NCBI RefSeq assembly: GCF_019599405.1
Contig: NZ_RKLQ01000002.1
Coordinates: forward strand, 372,001 to 436,000
Source: Haloarcula salinisoli
GTDB lineage: Archaea > Halobacteriota > Halobacteria > Halobacteriales > Haloarculaceae
Direction: 5' to 3'
Length of the DNA stretch: 64,000 nt
Under the pieces are notes generated by a model. The model had not been told where the DNA came from. It did not search any database and saw nothing but the letters and a program-made list of their open reading frames with translations. Positions 1 to 7,270 of the stretch are shown piece after piece. The first letter of the stretch is position 1. Each line of letters starts with the position of its first letter. The position numbers and the translations under genes are program-made.

Positions 1-198
1 GTGGCTCGTGCGGTCGTCCTCCTGCTTGCGACGCCGACCGGCGTAACCACTATCATCCTCGTCGGCGCGTTCAGCGGCGTCGGCGACGGGCTGGCGCCCG
101 GCGAGTTCACGAGCGCGACCGTCTTCGTCACGACGGTCGCGAGCGTCCTCACTGTGACCGCCCTCGTCGCGGCACTGGAGGCGGGCTGGCTCGTCTAG
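1..198 (+). CDS. C-terminal end of a membrane carrier, possibly AEC (auxin efflux carrier) family
   Basis: Only the last 65 codons are inside the window, so the true start lies upstream. The visible part forms two hydrophobic segments, roughly residues 4-24 and 38-62, joined by a short loop rich in Gly and Asp. The pattern of a proline before the first segment, a short loop, then a final membrane helix ending at the stop codon resembles the end of AEC-family permeases, but that rests on shape rather than a signature motif. It converges with the next gene and shares four bases with it at the stop codons. Confidence 0.5.
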   Translation: MARAVVLLLATPTGVTTIILVGAFSGVGDGLAPGEFTSATVFVTTVASVLTVTALVAALEAGWLV

Positions 199-458
199 TC
201 GCCGGCGGCGTCGAGCGGGGTGAGTTCGACGCGACTGCCGTCACGGACGGTCACCCGATAGCCGGCGAACTCGAACGCGACGGTGACGTCGCTGTCCCCA
301 CAGAGTCGGTCGAGCGCGTCCGGGTCGACGGCGTCGAAAAGCGGTGGCGAGATATCGAGCGGTGAAATCCCGTCGCGGTCCGCGATAGTATGGATAACTC
401 GCTCACTGACGGTGGGGGTGGTCTCTGGAGCGAACTCCAGTGTGTTGGCGTGTCTCAT
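195..458 (-). CDS. HalOD1 output-domain protein
   Basis: This 87-residue protein is essentially one HalOD1 domain, a small haloarchaeal module found alone or fused to receiver domains as a presumed signalling output. The recognisable stretch is around residues 30-50, where DGISPLDISPPLFDAVDPD matches the family core, followed by two beta strands ending in a short acidic tail. It starts at an ATG and converges with the partial membrane protein. No receiver domain is attached, so its input signal is not visible here. The family assignment is good; the molecular function is not known to me. Confidence 0.8.
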   Translation of the reverse strand: MRHANTLEFAPETTPTVSERVIHTIADRDGISPLDISPPLFDAVDPDALDRLCGDSDVTVAFEFAGYRVTVRDGSRVELTPLDAAGD

Positions 459-577
459 CTCGTGACCGTTGTCTGGCAGTGAGAATATACTTATCGGACG
501 ATATATGAACGCTGTAGATTTCGAACTCTCGCCTAGGTGTGGTGTCCATCTCCGAAACGCGGTTACCGACGGTCGAA

Positions 578-1048
578 CTACGGTCCCATTTCGAGTTCGA
601 ATCCGCTGAACGGCTGGCGGTCGTGACGCCAGATGAGGTGTTCGCGTTCGATTTCGAGCCCGAGTTTGTCGAGGCGCCGAGCGAGGTCGCTGACGGCTTC
701 TTTTCTGCTCGCTGCTGCGACGACGTAGACGTTGTGCGTGCCGGTCATGAGCGTGAGGACCTCCGTCACGGAGGGCTGCTCTCGGGCCTTCTCGGCGAGT
801 TGTTCGCGCTCGCTGACGCGGACCGAACAGACGAACAGGTAGTAGTGCTGGACGCCGGCCGTGTCGTAGTCCACGGTCGCCTGATAGCCGGTGATGACAC
901 CGCGCTCCTCGAGCGACCGGATGCGGTTGCGGACCGTGTTGTCGGAGACGTTCACCGCGTCGGCGATCTCCGTTATGGGCTTTCGGGCGTCCGTCTGGAG
1001 GTGGTGGATGATGGCCCGGCCGAGCCTGTCAGTTCTATTACATCCCAT
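578..1048 (-). CDS. Lrp/AsnC-family transcriptional regulator
   Basis: A 156-residue DNA-binding regulator. Residues 1-60 form the AsnC-type helix-turn-helix, with ITEIADAVNVSDNTVRNRI as the recognition region, followed by a RAM-type effector/oligomerisation domain of alternating strands and helices (LMTGTHNVYVVAA). Such proteins usually bind DNA as dimers or octamers and sense amino acids or related metabolites. The ATG start sits just after a TATA-like GATATAT stretch on the opposite side at about 1051-1057. It is transcribed away from the NifU-like gene; nothing shows that it controls it. The ligand cannot be deduced. Confidence 0.88.
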   Translation of the reverse strand: MGCNRTDRLGRAIIHHLQTDARKPITEIADAVNVSDNTVRNRIRSLEERGVITGYQATVDYDTAGVQHYYLFVCSVRVSEREQLAEKAREQPSVTEVLTLMTGTHNVYVVAAASRKEAVSDLARRLDKLGLEIEREHLIWRHDRQPFSGFELEMGP

Positions 1049-1240
1049 GGGGATATATCTCCCGTCGGCTTCTTAACGGTCAGGTCGGTTACCGGACCCC
1101 GCTAGTGACCTGGTTCGCAGGGACTGCTTGGGACCTACGACCCCGTGTCGGAAATCGCTACGACAGTCCTCTCAGTCGTCCGCAACGGTCCCATCAGGGC
1201 CGGCCCGCGTTGGCGACGCGCTCGCGCCCGGCGAGCGCAG

Positions 1241-1364
1241 GTTTAGGCAATACGAAACTTGATAGAAGGCGTGTATATTTGAAGTTAGCACTACCTAAAA
1301 AGGGCTCTCAGAGCCCTTCTAGGCGTTTTTTAGGCACTACTAACAGCTAATCTTTATTACATAT
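1241..1364 (+). promoter_or_regulatory. Promoter and paired operator-like sites of the NifU-like gene
   Basis: Two sites with identical architecture, TTAG-N6-CTAA, lie at 1285-1298 (spacer CACTAC) and 1330-1343 (spacer GCACTA). A half-site, TTAGGCAATAC, lies at 1243-1253. A perfect 8-bp hairpin (AAGGGCTC, loop TCA, GAGCCCTT; 1300-1318) sits between the two full sites. An AT-rich TATA-like element (CTTTATTACATA, about 1352-1363) follows the second site and is about 30 bases before the ATG at 1386. Operators of this TTAGG/CTAA type are typical of DtxR/IdeR-class metal regulators, and a DtxR-like gene is 0.5 kb downstream. The regulatory link is inferred. Confidence 0.6.
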
Positions 1365-1385
1365 GTGGCCCAACACTCTGTTACA

Positions 1386-1712
1386 ATGAGCACAGAAAGC
1401 CTTGCACGGCAGACGCGGAACTACATCAGCAACAACGTCCCCCAGATTCAGCAACACGGCGGCTCCTTCGAAGTCCGAGACGTCGACGAAGCGGCGGGGA
1501 CGGCGACCGTCGCTATCGGCGGCGCCTGCTCGGGCTGTGGCATCGCTCCGATGACGATGAAACTCATACGGCAGCGCCTCCCGGAGAGCGTCGACGGGCT
1601 GGAGAACGTGGAGGTCGTTCAGTCCGGTGGCCCCCGCGCCGCCGTGATGCCCTCCAAGACCAGCGAGATGGACGAGATGGACGAGTACGAAGACTACAGT
1701 CCGCCGTTCTAG
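1386..1712 (+). CDS. NifU C-terminal-domain protein (Fe-S cluster scaffold or carrier)
   Basis: A 108-residue protein carrying a NifU-type domain; the motif GGACSGCGIAPMTMK contains the two cysteines (CxxC) that hold an assembling [4Fe-4S] cluster in this family. The C-terminus is an unusual acidic tail with repeated DEMDE units. I prefer the ATG at 1386 over the GTG at 1365 because the TATA-like element is about 30 bases before it and would overlap the upstream choice. It is a single gene behind two operator-like palindromes, suggesting control by iron or redox state. Its partner proteins are not in this window. Confidence 0.85.
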   Translation: MSTESLARQTRNYISNNVPQIQQHGGSFEVRDVDEAAGTATVAIGGACSGCGIAPMTMKLIRQRLPESVDGLENVEVVQSGGPRAAVMPSKTSEMDEMDEYEDYSPPF

Positions 1713-1734
1713 GCGTGCCGGTCGAACTCGCAGC

Positions 1735-1867
1735 GCTCGTCACCTCGCTGCTCGCGGGTCGCTAGCGCTCCCCGTCGTCGGGCGGCATCGCCGCCCGACT
1801 GCCTGCGGGACCGTCGGTCCCGCTCCGCTCGCAATAACGAGGAATCTCACTCCGTTCGATTCCTCGC
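1735..1867. repeat. Hairpin-rich tract between two convergent genes
   Basis: The space between the NifU-like gene and the DtxR-like gene holds three consecutive hairpins: GTCGGGCGGC with GCCGCCCGAC, GCGGGACC with GGTCCCGC, and GAGGAATC with GATTCCTC. Each has a short loop. No protein-like reading frame is convincing. It could serve as a bidirectional terminator, and it resembles in style the longer palindromic elements at 18, 21, 23, 37 and 55 kb, without sharing their constant blocks. Confidence 0.5.
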
Positions 1868-2245
1868 TTACTCCGCCAGCTCGGCCGGGTCGTCGTAGGG
1901 AAGCGTGGTCGCGAGTTTCTCGGCCACGTTCGGACTGACGTTGCCGGCGAGTCGCATCGCCTCGGTCTCGTAGTTCTCCAGGTCGAGGACGCTCCGGAAG
2001 AACCACGACAGCCGAACGTAGGTTTCGTGCAGTTCGGCGGCGCGTTCCACCCCTCGCTCGGTGAGCGTCGTCCCCTCGTACGCTTCGTACACGACGAGCC
2101 CGTCTTCTTCCAGCCGCTGGAACGTCTCGGTAGTCGTCGCCGTCGAGCGGTCCAGCATCTCGGCGACTCGTCCCGAGGAGACCGGCGGCGGTTCTCGGTG
2201 GCCAGCGATGTAGAGCGCGAGGAGATAGGGTGGCGCCCGGGTCAT
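1868..2245 (-). CDS. DtxR-like metal-regulator homologue, short form
   Basis: A 125-residue winged-helix protein. Residues 8-65 match the DtxR/MntR DNA-binding domain (VSSGRVAEMLDRSTATTTE, then the wing EDGLVVYEAYEGTTLTERG), and residues 66-120 match the dimerisation domain (ETEAMRLAGNVSPNVAEKL). In typical members the last segment reads EA..LEH..S, and the Glu-His pair binds metal; here it is Ala-Gly, so metal sensing may be altered. There is no C-terminal FeoA/SH3 domain. I chose the internal ATG at 2245 because the possible upstream extension is arginine-rich and unlike a haloarchaeal protein. Confidence 0.75.
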   Translation of the reverse strand: MTRAPPYLLALYIAGHREPPPVSSGRVAEMLDRSTATTTETFQRLEEDGLVVYEAYEGTTLTERGVERAAELHETYVRLSWFFRSVLDLENYETEAMRLAGNVSPNVAEKLATTLPYDDPAELAE

Positions 2246-2652
2246 TGGTCGGCGACGACTGCTGGTGGAGACCGCTGCCCGCCCCATCTCTGTCTTGACG
2301 GAACGACCGGTTCGTCGCGTCCTGACGAACCGATCTGTGTCTGTCGCTCCGCTTCCACCCGCCGGGGTGACCGCGGGCCGGGCCGTCGCCGCTGTCGTGT
2401 CGGTGGCGTGCTTCTCCCACGAGGCCGGTTCTCGCTGGCGTCGCCCGAGCGAGCGACGGGACAAGCGGCGCTGTCGCCGCCCAGTGTCCCCCAATGCTCC
2501 TGGCCGGGTGCCGTCGAGACGCGCATATACTCTCCGCCGGGTCAACAGTACATAATGGCTGCGGATTTTAGGCCAGCCAAAACAAACGCGCCGAAGCCGC
2601 CACGCTGTCTAGTTTTCAAAGAATTTAAAATTAAATAATCCGACGTTCAGCC
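2246..2652. promoter_or_regulatory. Gap between divergent genes with a palindromic site and a TATA element
   Basis: I see no convincing gene in these 407 bases; open frames are arginine-rich shadows. An imperfect palindrome, TTTAGGC-CA-GCCAAAA, lies at 2567-2582 and resembles DtxR-type operators (the TTAGG half recurs near 1243 and 1330). A strong TATA-like TTTAAAAT at 2624-2631 is about 26 bases before the ATG at 2653 and is the likely promoter of the exported beta-helix gene. Confidence 0.5.
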
Positions 2653-4290
2653 ATGGCAGTCGAATACGACGACCTGTCCGACGACGCCAAGGAATCGCTC
2701 CTCGCTGACCTCGAAGGTCGGATGAAGGACCCGCAGTTCGACTCGACGCGCCGTGGCGTGTTACAGGCGGGCGGTGTCGGACTTGCGTCCCTCTTCGGTG
2801 TCGGCTCGGCACGAGCTGACTCACCGGCACTCTCGGACGGCGAGAACGAGGCCCCGAGTATGGCGATGCCCGACGCAGAGCGACTGGCGACGGGCCACGT
2901 CGTCGCCGTGACCACAAACGAACGCGTCGTCGTCGACCCCAGGGAGTATGCCGATTCCGGTCAGGCCATACAGGCGGCCAACGACAAGCTCCTGGAGACG
3001 ATGGACGGGGAAGAGTACGGAACGGTCGTCATCCCGGCGGAGGGCCCTGACGGCAACGCGCACCACGTCTCCGAGACAGTCGCGTTCGGTGGGACCGGGA
3101 GCAACGTCATCCTCCCCCAGGGGTGGGGGTTCGGTGACCCCTCGGCGGGTATCCAGTGTGATATCGACGATGGCAGCCCGATGTTTCGGGTCGACGGGGA
3201 GACCGAGAACCTGACTGCTCGGTCCTGTCAGGGACTCCCGTTCGGGAACTTCACCGTCCACGGGAACGGCAACGACGCCGAGTGCGTTCGACTGCGCTAC
3301 ATCAACGCGTTCACTCAGCGAAACATCCAGGCGAGTGCGTTCGACACGGACACGGCAGACGGTGTGTTCGTCTACGAGGGGCGGTGTTACAACAGTGTTA
3401 TCGACGAGGTTGGCTACTCGCAGGCCGGGTTCCACCCAGCCTGCCCGAACTGTGTCGTGTTTACCTTCAGCAACGAGCTGGCGAGGGAACGCGGTGTCGA
3501 CACCCAAAAGCAGACGCCCGGCGAGCTGAAGTTCGGAACCGGCTGTTCGACGTACGCGGCTCCGGACAACCCCCTCGATACGGTGTACGACCAACAGATC
3601 GACTGTACGGGGATGTACTACAGGGGTCGTGCCGAGGGCGCCGGTGGGGACGCGATGTTCCACGTCACAGATGGCTACCTGACGCTTTCGGGCGCGGAGA
3701 TCGGCCGCGTGGACGACCTGTCGGGCGACGGGACTCACAAAGTGCTGTTCTCCGGGACGAAGCTCACTGTCGACGACGCCTGTCAGTCGAAAACCGCCAA
3801 CGAGCACGGTGACTGTATCCGTATCGCACAGGGGGCGGGACAGGTTCGAATCGCCGCGTTTCAGGATAGCGAGCCCGCCGGGCACAGTATCAATGTCGCG
3901 GAGGACGGCGGCGGCAGTAACATATACGTCGTCCCGTATCCGTCATCGCTTCGCGGCTCAGTGGGCTACCCGGACGAACGGTGGGAAGCCACGCGCTATC
4001 CGGACGGCTGGCAGCTCTATCGGAGTGGAAAGACCGTCATTCAGGCCAACGAGACGACGGTACTCAGCGACTGGGCCGGTGGGGCCGCGGAGTCGTCGAA
4101 ACTGACGAACCTCACGTTCGAGGCCCCGGAGGAGACGGATGTCTCATTCCAGACCCCGCCGGATTCGGATGTCCGGTTCGAGACCGTCCGGGGGTGGTCC
4201 AGTAACAACGGGCAGCAGGTCCACGCCATCAGAGAGACCTCGGGACAGAAATTCTACCTATCCTGGGAGGTCCACAGACGGGCAGATTGA
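2653..4290 (+). CDS. Tat-exported beta-helix (pectate-lyase-like) surface protein
   Basis: A 545-residue secreted protein. The N-terminus has an acidic, probably cytoplasmic leader and a Tat signal (STRRGVLQAG at 32-41, then a hydrophobic stretch ending near ARA at 53-55). The mature part has the short strand-turn repeats of a right-handed parallel beta helix between about residues 90 and 430, with many Gly, Asn and Asp turns and at least eight cysteines. This fold suggests binding or cleavage of polysaccharide, but no catalytic set is recognisable. It is monocistronic with its own promoter. The fold assignment is moderately sure; activity is unknown. Confidence 0.65.
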   Translation: MAVEYDDLSDDAKESLLADLEGRMKDPQFDSTRRGVLQAGGVGLASLFGVGSARADSPALSDGENEAPSMAMPDAERLATGHVVAVTTNERVVVDPREYADSGQAIQAANDKLLETMDGEEYGTVVIPAEGPDGNAHHVSETVAFGGTGSNVILPQGWGFGDPSAGIQCDIDDGSPMFRVDGETENLTARSCQGLPFGNFTVHGNGNDAECVRLRYINAFTQRNIQASAFDTDTADGVFVYEGRCYNSVIDEVGYSQAGFHPACPNCVVFTFSNELARERGVDTQKQTPGELKFGTGCSTYAAPDNPLDTVYDQQIDCTGMYYRGRAEGAGGDAMFHVTDGYLTLSGAEIGRVDDLSGDGTHKVLFSGTKLTVDDACQSKTANEHGDCIRIAQGAGQVRIAAFQDSEPAGHSINVAEDGGGSNIYVVPYPSSLRGSVGYPDERWEATRYPDGWQLYRSGKTVIQANETTVLSDWAGGAAESSKLTNLTFEAPEETDVSFQTPPDSDVRFETVRGWSSNNGQQVHAIRETSGQKFYLSWEVHRRAD

Positions 4291-4370
4291 CAGCCTGCAT
4301 CGTCCTCGTCACGAGCGGCTTCTCTCGGCCGGCACCGACGACTGCCCAGCTGGGCCGCTCGACGGGTCTC

Positions 4371-5891
4371 TTAGTCGTCGGCAACCGCCGCGTCGGGGTC
4401 GGCCCGCGGGTCGGCGTCGCGCCAGGTCCCGCGGGTGAACCACGCAAAGGCGAGCGCCGCGGCGACGACGTTCGAGACGCCAAAGGAGAGCCAGATACCC
4501 CGCTCTGCCAGCGAGAACGCCAGCGCGTCGACGACGCCCGTTCCGAGCGTCGCGGATATCCCAAAGAGCGGGTCGGCCGCCCGGGCCGGCAGGGCGACGG
4601 GGCGTGACATGACCCACGCGACCGGGAGCCGGACGACGCCCAGCATCGTCACCGCCAGCGCCGCTGCGGTGAGGGTCTTGCCCGCGCCGCGGAACCCGCC
4701 CGAGTAGGCCCGGACGATGCCGATGAAGCCGAAGGTGGGCGCGACCCACTGGAGGAACTCGGCACCGATACGGACGACCTCGGGGTCGTTGCTGAAGACG
4801 CTGACCACTGCGGGGGCAGCGAAGATGGTGATGACGCCCAGGATAGAGAGGAGGGCAAAGGAGACTTTTGCCGCGAAGTGGTTGGCCCGTCCCGCCCGAT
4901 TGGGGTGGTCGGCCCCGAGGTTCTGGCCGGTCATCGTCTCGACGCCGCGGTCCATCGCGATGGCGGGCATGAACACGAGCGAGAACACGCGGATGCCGAC
5001 GCCGAACGCGGCGACGACCGTGACCGAGAACGTCCCGACGATAAACAGCATCGCGTTGACCGACAGCGCCCGGCCGGTCCCCTCGATGGAGGCGGGGACG
5101 CCGATGGCGAGCAGCTTCTTCAGGTACGTGAAGTCGGGCACCATATCCCGTGGGTTGACCTGGATGCCGCGGTCTCCCCGCAGCATGATGGCGATGCCGA
5201 CGGCGAAGGCCAGCCCCCGCGAGAAGACGGTGGCGACGGCGGCCCCGACCACGCCCAGTTCCGGGAACGGCCCCCAGCCGAAGATGAGGAACGGGTCGAT
5301 GACGATGTTCAGCACGACCGTGCCAAGCATGACGAGCATCGGCGTGACGGTGTCGCCGGCCCCCCGCATCAGCGAGATGAACACGAAGAACCCGAACATC
5401 GTCGTCAGTCCGAGCGAGACCACCTGCAGGTAGCCCGTCGCGCCCGGGAGGACCTGCTGGGAGGCCCCGAGCAGCCGCAGGAAGTCCTCGACGAAGAAGT
5501 AGCCGACCGAGCCGAGCAGCAGCGAGCCGACGATCGCGAACGTCAGCGTCTGGGAGGCGGCGTACTCGGCCTGGGCGTGTTCCTCGGCCCCGGTGTGCTG
5601 GGCGACCAGCACGCTGCCCGCCACCGACAGGCCCATCCCCAGCGAGATGAGCAGGAAAATCATCGGGAAGGCAAACGAGATGGCCGCCAGCGCGGTCGTG
5701 CTGTACTGTCCGAGCCAGAAGGTGTCGGCGAGGTTGTACGCGACCTGCAGCAGGTTCGTGATGACGATGGGGAAGGAGAGATACAGCAACGGCTTCCCGA
5801 TGGGGCCGCTGGTCAGCTCCAGCTCCTCTTTGCTCTTGAAAAGCCCGCTCAGCCGCTCCGCGACGGCGCTCACACGCTCGCGGGCGCTCAT
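4371..5891 (-). CDS. MATE-family multidrug/cation antiporter
   Basis: A 506-residue integral membrane protein with about twelve hydrophobic segments arranged as two homologous six-helix halves, the MATE layout. The N-terminal motif FPIVITNLLQVAYNLADTFW and the counterpart near residue 260 (AIGVPASIEGTGRALSVNAM) are typical. MATE proteins expel organic cations, drugs or metabolites in exchange for Na+ or H+. Its start overlaps the stop of the upstream TetR gene by four bases, so the two are translated from one transcript. A repressor-controlled efflux system is the simplest reading. Confidence 0.92.
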   Translation of the reverse strand: MSARERVSAVAERLSGLFKSKEELELTSGPIGKPLLYLSFPIVITNLLQVAYNLADTFWLGQYSTTALAAISFAFPMIFLLISLGMGLSVAGSVLVAQHTGAEEHAQAEYAASQTLTFAIVGSLLLGSVGYFFVEDFLRLLGASQQVLPGATGYLQVVSLGLTTMFGFFVFISLMRGAGDTVTPMLVMLGTVVLNIVIDPFLIFGWGPFPELGVVGAAVATVFSRGLAFAVGIAIMLRGDRGIQVNPRDMVPDFTYLKKLLAIGVPASIEGTGRALSVNAMLFIVGTFSVTVVAAFGVGIRVFSLVFMPAIAMDRGVETMTGQNLGADHPNRAGRANHFAAKVSFALLSILGVITIFAAPAVVSVFSNDPEVVRIGAEFLQWVAPTFGFIGIVRAYSGGFRGAGKTLTAAALAVTMLGVVRLPVAWVMSRPVALPARAADPLFGISATLGTGVVDALAFSLAERGIWLSFGVSNVVAAALAFAWFTRGTWRDADPRADPDAAVADD

Positions 5892-6484
5892 GCTTCGAGC
5901 GCCCCCGACTCGGCGAGCAGGTGTTGCCTGACGTACGAGCGCAGCATCCGTCTGGTGGACTCGACGGAGTGGCCGACGGTGACCCGCTCGGTCGAGGCCC
6001 CGGTCAACACGGTGACGAGGAAGCGCGCGGTCTCCTCGGGCTCGACGTCCGCCACGAACGTGCCGTCGTCGCGGCCCCTCGAAAGCACCTCGACGAACGC
6101 CTCGACGAGATACGTCTCGAACCGGCCCAGCCGCTCGCGGAAGCCGGGTTCGTATGGGGCCTGGGCCCGTATCTCCAGTAGCGCTGTCTCGAAGGCTTCG
6201 GGCTCGGACTCGGACTTCTGGAGCACCACGTCGACGAGTGCCAGTAGTTCATCGAGGGGGTCCTCGGCCTCGATGTCGGCCGTCCGCTCGACGAACCGCT
6301 CGTAGAGATAGTCGAGAAACGCACACAGCAGGTCGTGCTTGCTGTCGTAGTGGTAGTGCAGGGCGGCCTTGCTCTTCGGGGATTCGTCGGCGATGTCCTG
6401 CATCGTCAGGTCCGCGTAGCCGTGCGAGCAGAGCGCGCGATAGGTCGCACACATTATCTCCTCGGCGGCGTCGCCATCGCTCAT
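5888..6484 (-). CDS. TetR-family repressor of the adjacent MATE exporter
   Basis: A 198-residue regulator. The N-terminal helix-turn-helix is around residues 20-50 (DLTMQDIADESPKSKAALHY followed by HYDSKHDLL), the standard TetR pattern, and the rest is an all-helical ligand-binding and dimerisation domain. I use the ATG at 6484; a GTG nine bases earlier would be closer to the operator. The gene is four-base coupled to the MATE gene, and a perfect palindrome at 6496-6509 lies directly before the start, which indicates autorepression of the operon until a ligand of the pump is present. The ligand is unknown. Confidence 0.9.
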   Translation of the reverse strand: MSDGDAAEEIMCATYRALCSHGYADLTMQDIADESPKSKAALHYHYDSKHDLLCAFLDYLYERFVERTADIEAEDPLDELLALVDVVLQKSESEPEAFETALLEIRAQAPYEPGFRERLGRFETYLVEAFVEVLSRGRDDGTFVADVEPEETARFLVTVLTGASTERVTVGHSVESTRRMLRSYVRQHLLAESGALEA

Positions 6485-6495
6485 TGACAGCACTA

Positions 6496-6509
6496 ACTGA
6501 CTGGTCAGT
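6496..6509. promoter_or_regulatory. Probable TetR operator
   Basis: The sequence ACTGAC-TG-GTCAGT is a perfect inverted repeat with 6-base arms. It lies 11 bases before the ATG of the TetR gene, where bound repressor would block transcription initiation of the TetR-MATE operon. Confidence 0.7.
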
Positions 6510-6688
6510 CAAGAATCCGTTGGTTCCGAGCCCGTTGCCGTGTCACCCTCACTCACCGCTCGGGCTGTTCGACGGTCCGACGCCAGTAGTCGTCGCGCAG
6601 AAAGCGCTCTTCGACAGCGCGGCCGCTCTGTGGGCGGTGTCGAGTTCCCCGTGTGTCACAGGTCCCCCGTCCTGTCGGTCGGCTCGCC

Positions 6689-7144
6689 CTACTCCAGGTC
6701 GAGCTCGAACTGCTCGTGTTCGCTGGCGGTGTTCAACACGACTGAGGTGTTGGACTCGTTGATCTCGGGGTCGGTGAGCAGCTCCTTGATCTGGGCGTTC
6801 ATCCCGTCGGTGTCGGTGAACTTGCCGACGGCGATGATGTCGTAGTCGCCGGTGACCTCGTACACCGATATCATCTGCTTGTGCGCTTTGAGGCTCTCGG
6901 TCACGTCGGGCAGGGAGGACCCCTCCACCTTGAGCTGGATGATGGCTGTGACGTCATAGCCCAGCGCGTCGTAGTCCACCTTCGGGGTGTAGCCGTTGAT
7001 GATACCCTCATCTTCCAGGTCCGAGAGGTGATTCGAGACGGTCGTCACCGATACGTCGAGGTCCTCACCGAGGCTTCGCAGGCTGGCACGGCCGTCACCC
7101 AACAGTGCATTCACTAACTTGCGGTCGAGATTTTCATACGTCAT
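6689..7144 (-). CDS. lrp: Lrp/AsnC-family regulator divergent from glnA
   Basis: A 151-residue regulator with an AsnC-type helix-turn-helix ([20 protein letters not shown], residues about 20-42) and a RAM effector domain ending in an acidic tail. It is divergent from glutamine synthetase; Lrp-type proteins beside glnA in haloarchaea have been linked to control of nitrogen metabolism, so control of glnA is a reasonable inference. The ATG at 7144 is preferred to a GTG nine bases upstream because an AT-rich GTAAAATTCTAA element is centred about 30 bases before it. The symbol reflects context, not a unique motif. Confidence 0.85.
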   Translation of the reverse strand: MTYENLDRKLVNALLGDGRASLRSLGEDLDVSVTTVSNHLSDLEDEGIINGYTPKVDYDALGYDVTAIIQLKVEGSSLPDVTESLKAHKQMISVYEVTGDYDIIAVGKFTDTDGMNAQIKELLTDPEINESNTSVVLNTASEHEQFELDLE

Positions 7145-7270
7145 TACATCCACTCACGGTAGCGGGGGATTAGAATTTTACGAATGTCCAAATGCGCCCG
7201 AGCAGGCCGAAATCCTTGCGCATAACGGCAGGGTTTTAGTATTAGCAGTGTTCCTTCCCGGTGTCCAAGC
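7145..7270. promoter_or_regulatory. Divergent lrp/glnA promoter region
   Basis: Reading rightward, GTTTTAGTATTAG at about 7232-7244 is a TATA-like element about 30 bases before the glnA ATG. Reading leftward, GTAAAATTCTAA at about 7169-7180 precedes the lrp start by a similar distance. The space between the two is only about 50 bases, so a regulator bound there could affect both genes. Confidence 0.5.

Noticed and set aside
2246-2545. N-terminal extension of the DtxR-like gene
   Set aside because: The extra 100 residues are Arg/Thr-rich and do not match the family; the internal ATG gives the normal domain start.
6510-6688. Short leftward frame ending VEERFLRDDYWRRTVEQPER between the TetR and Lrp genes
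   Set aside because: The peptide looks somewhat protein-like, but there is no supporting start codon or family; kept as unexplained sequence.
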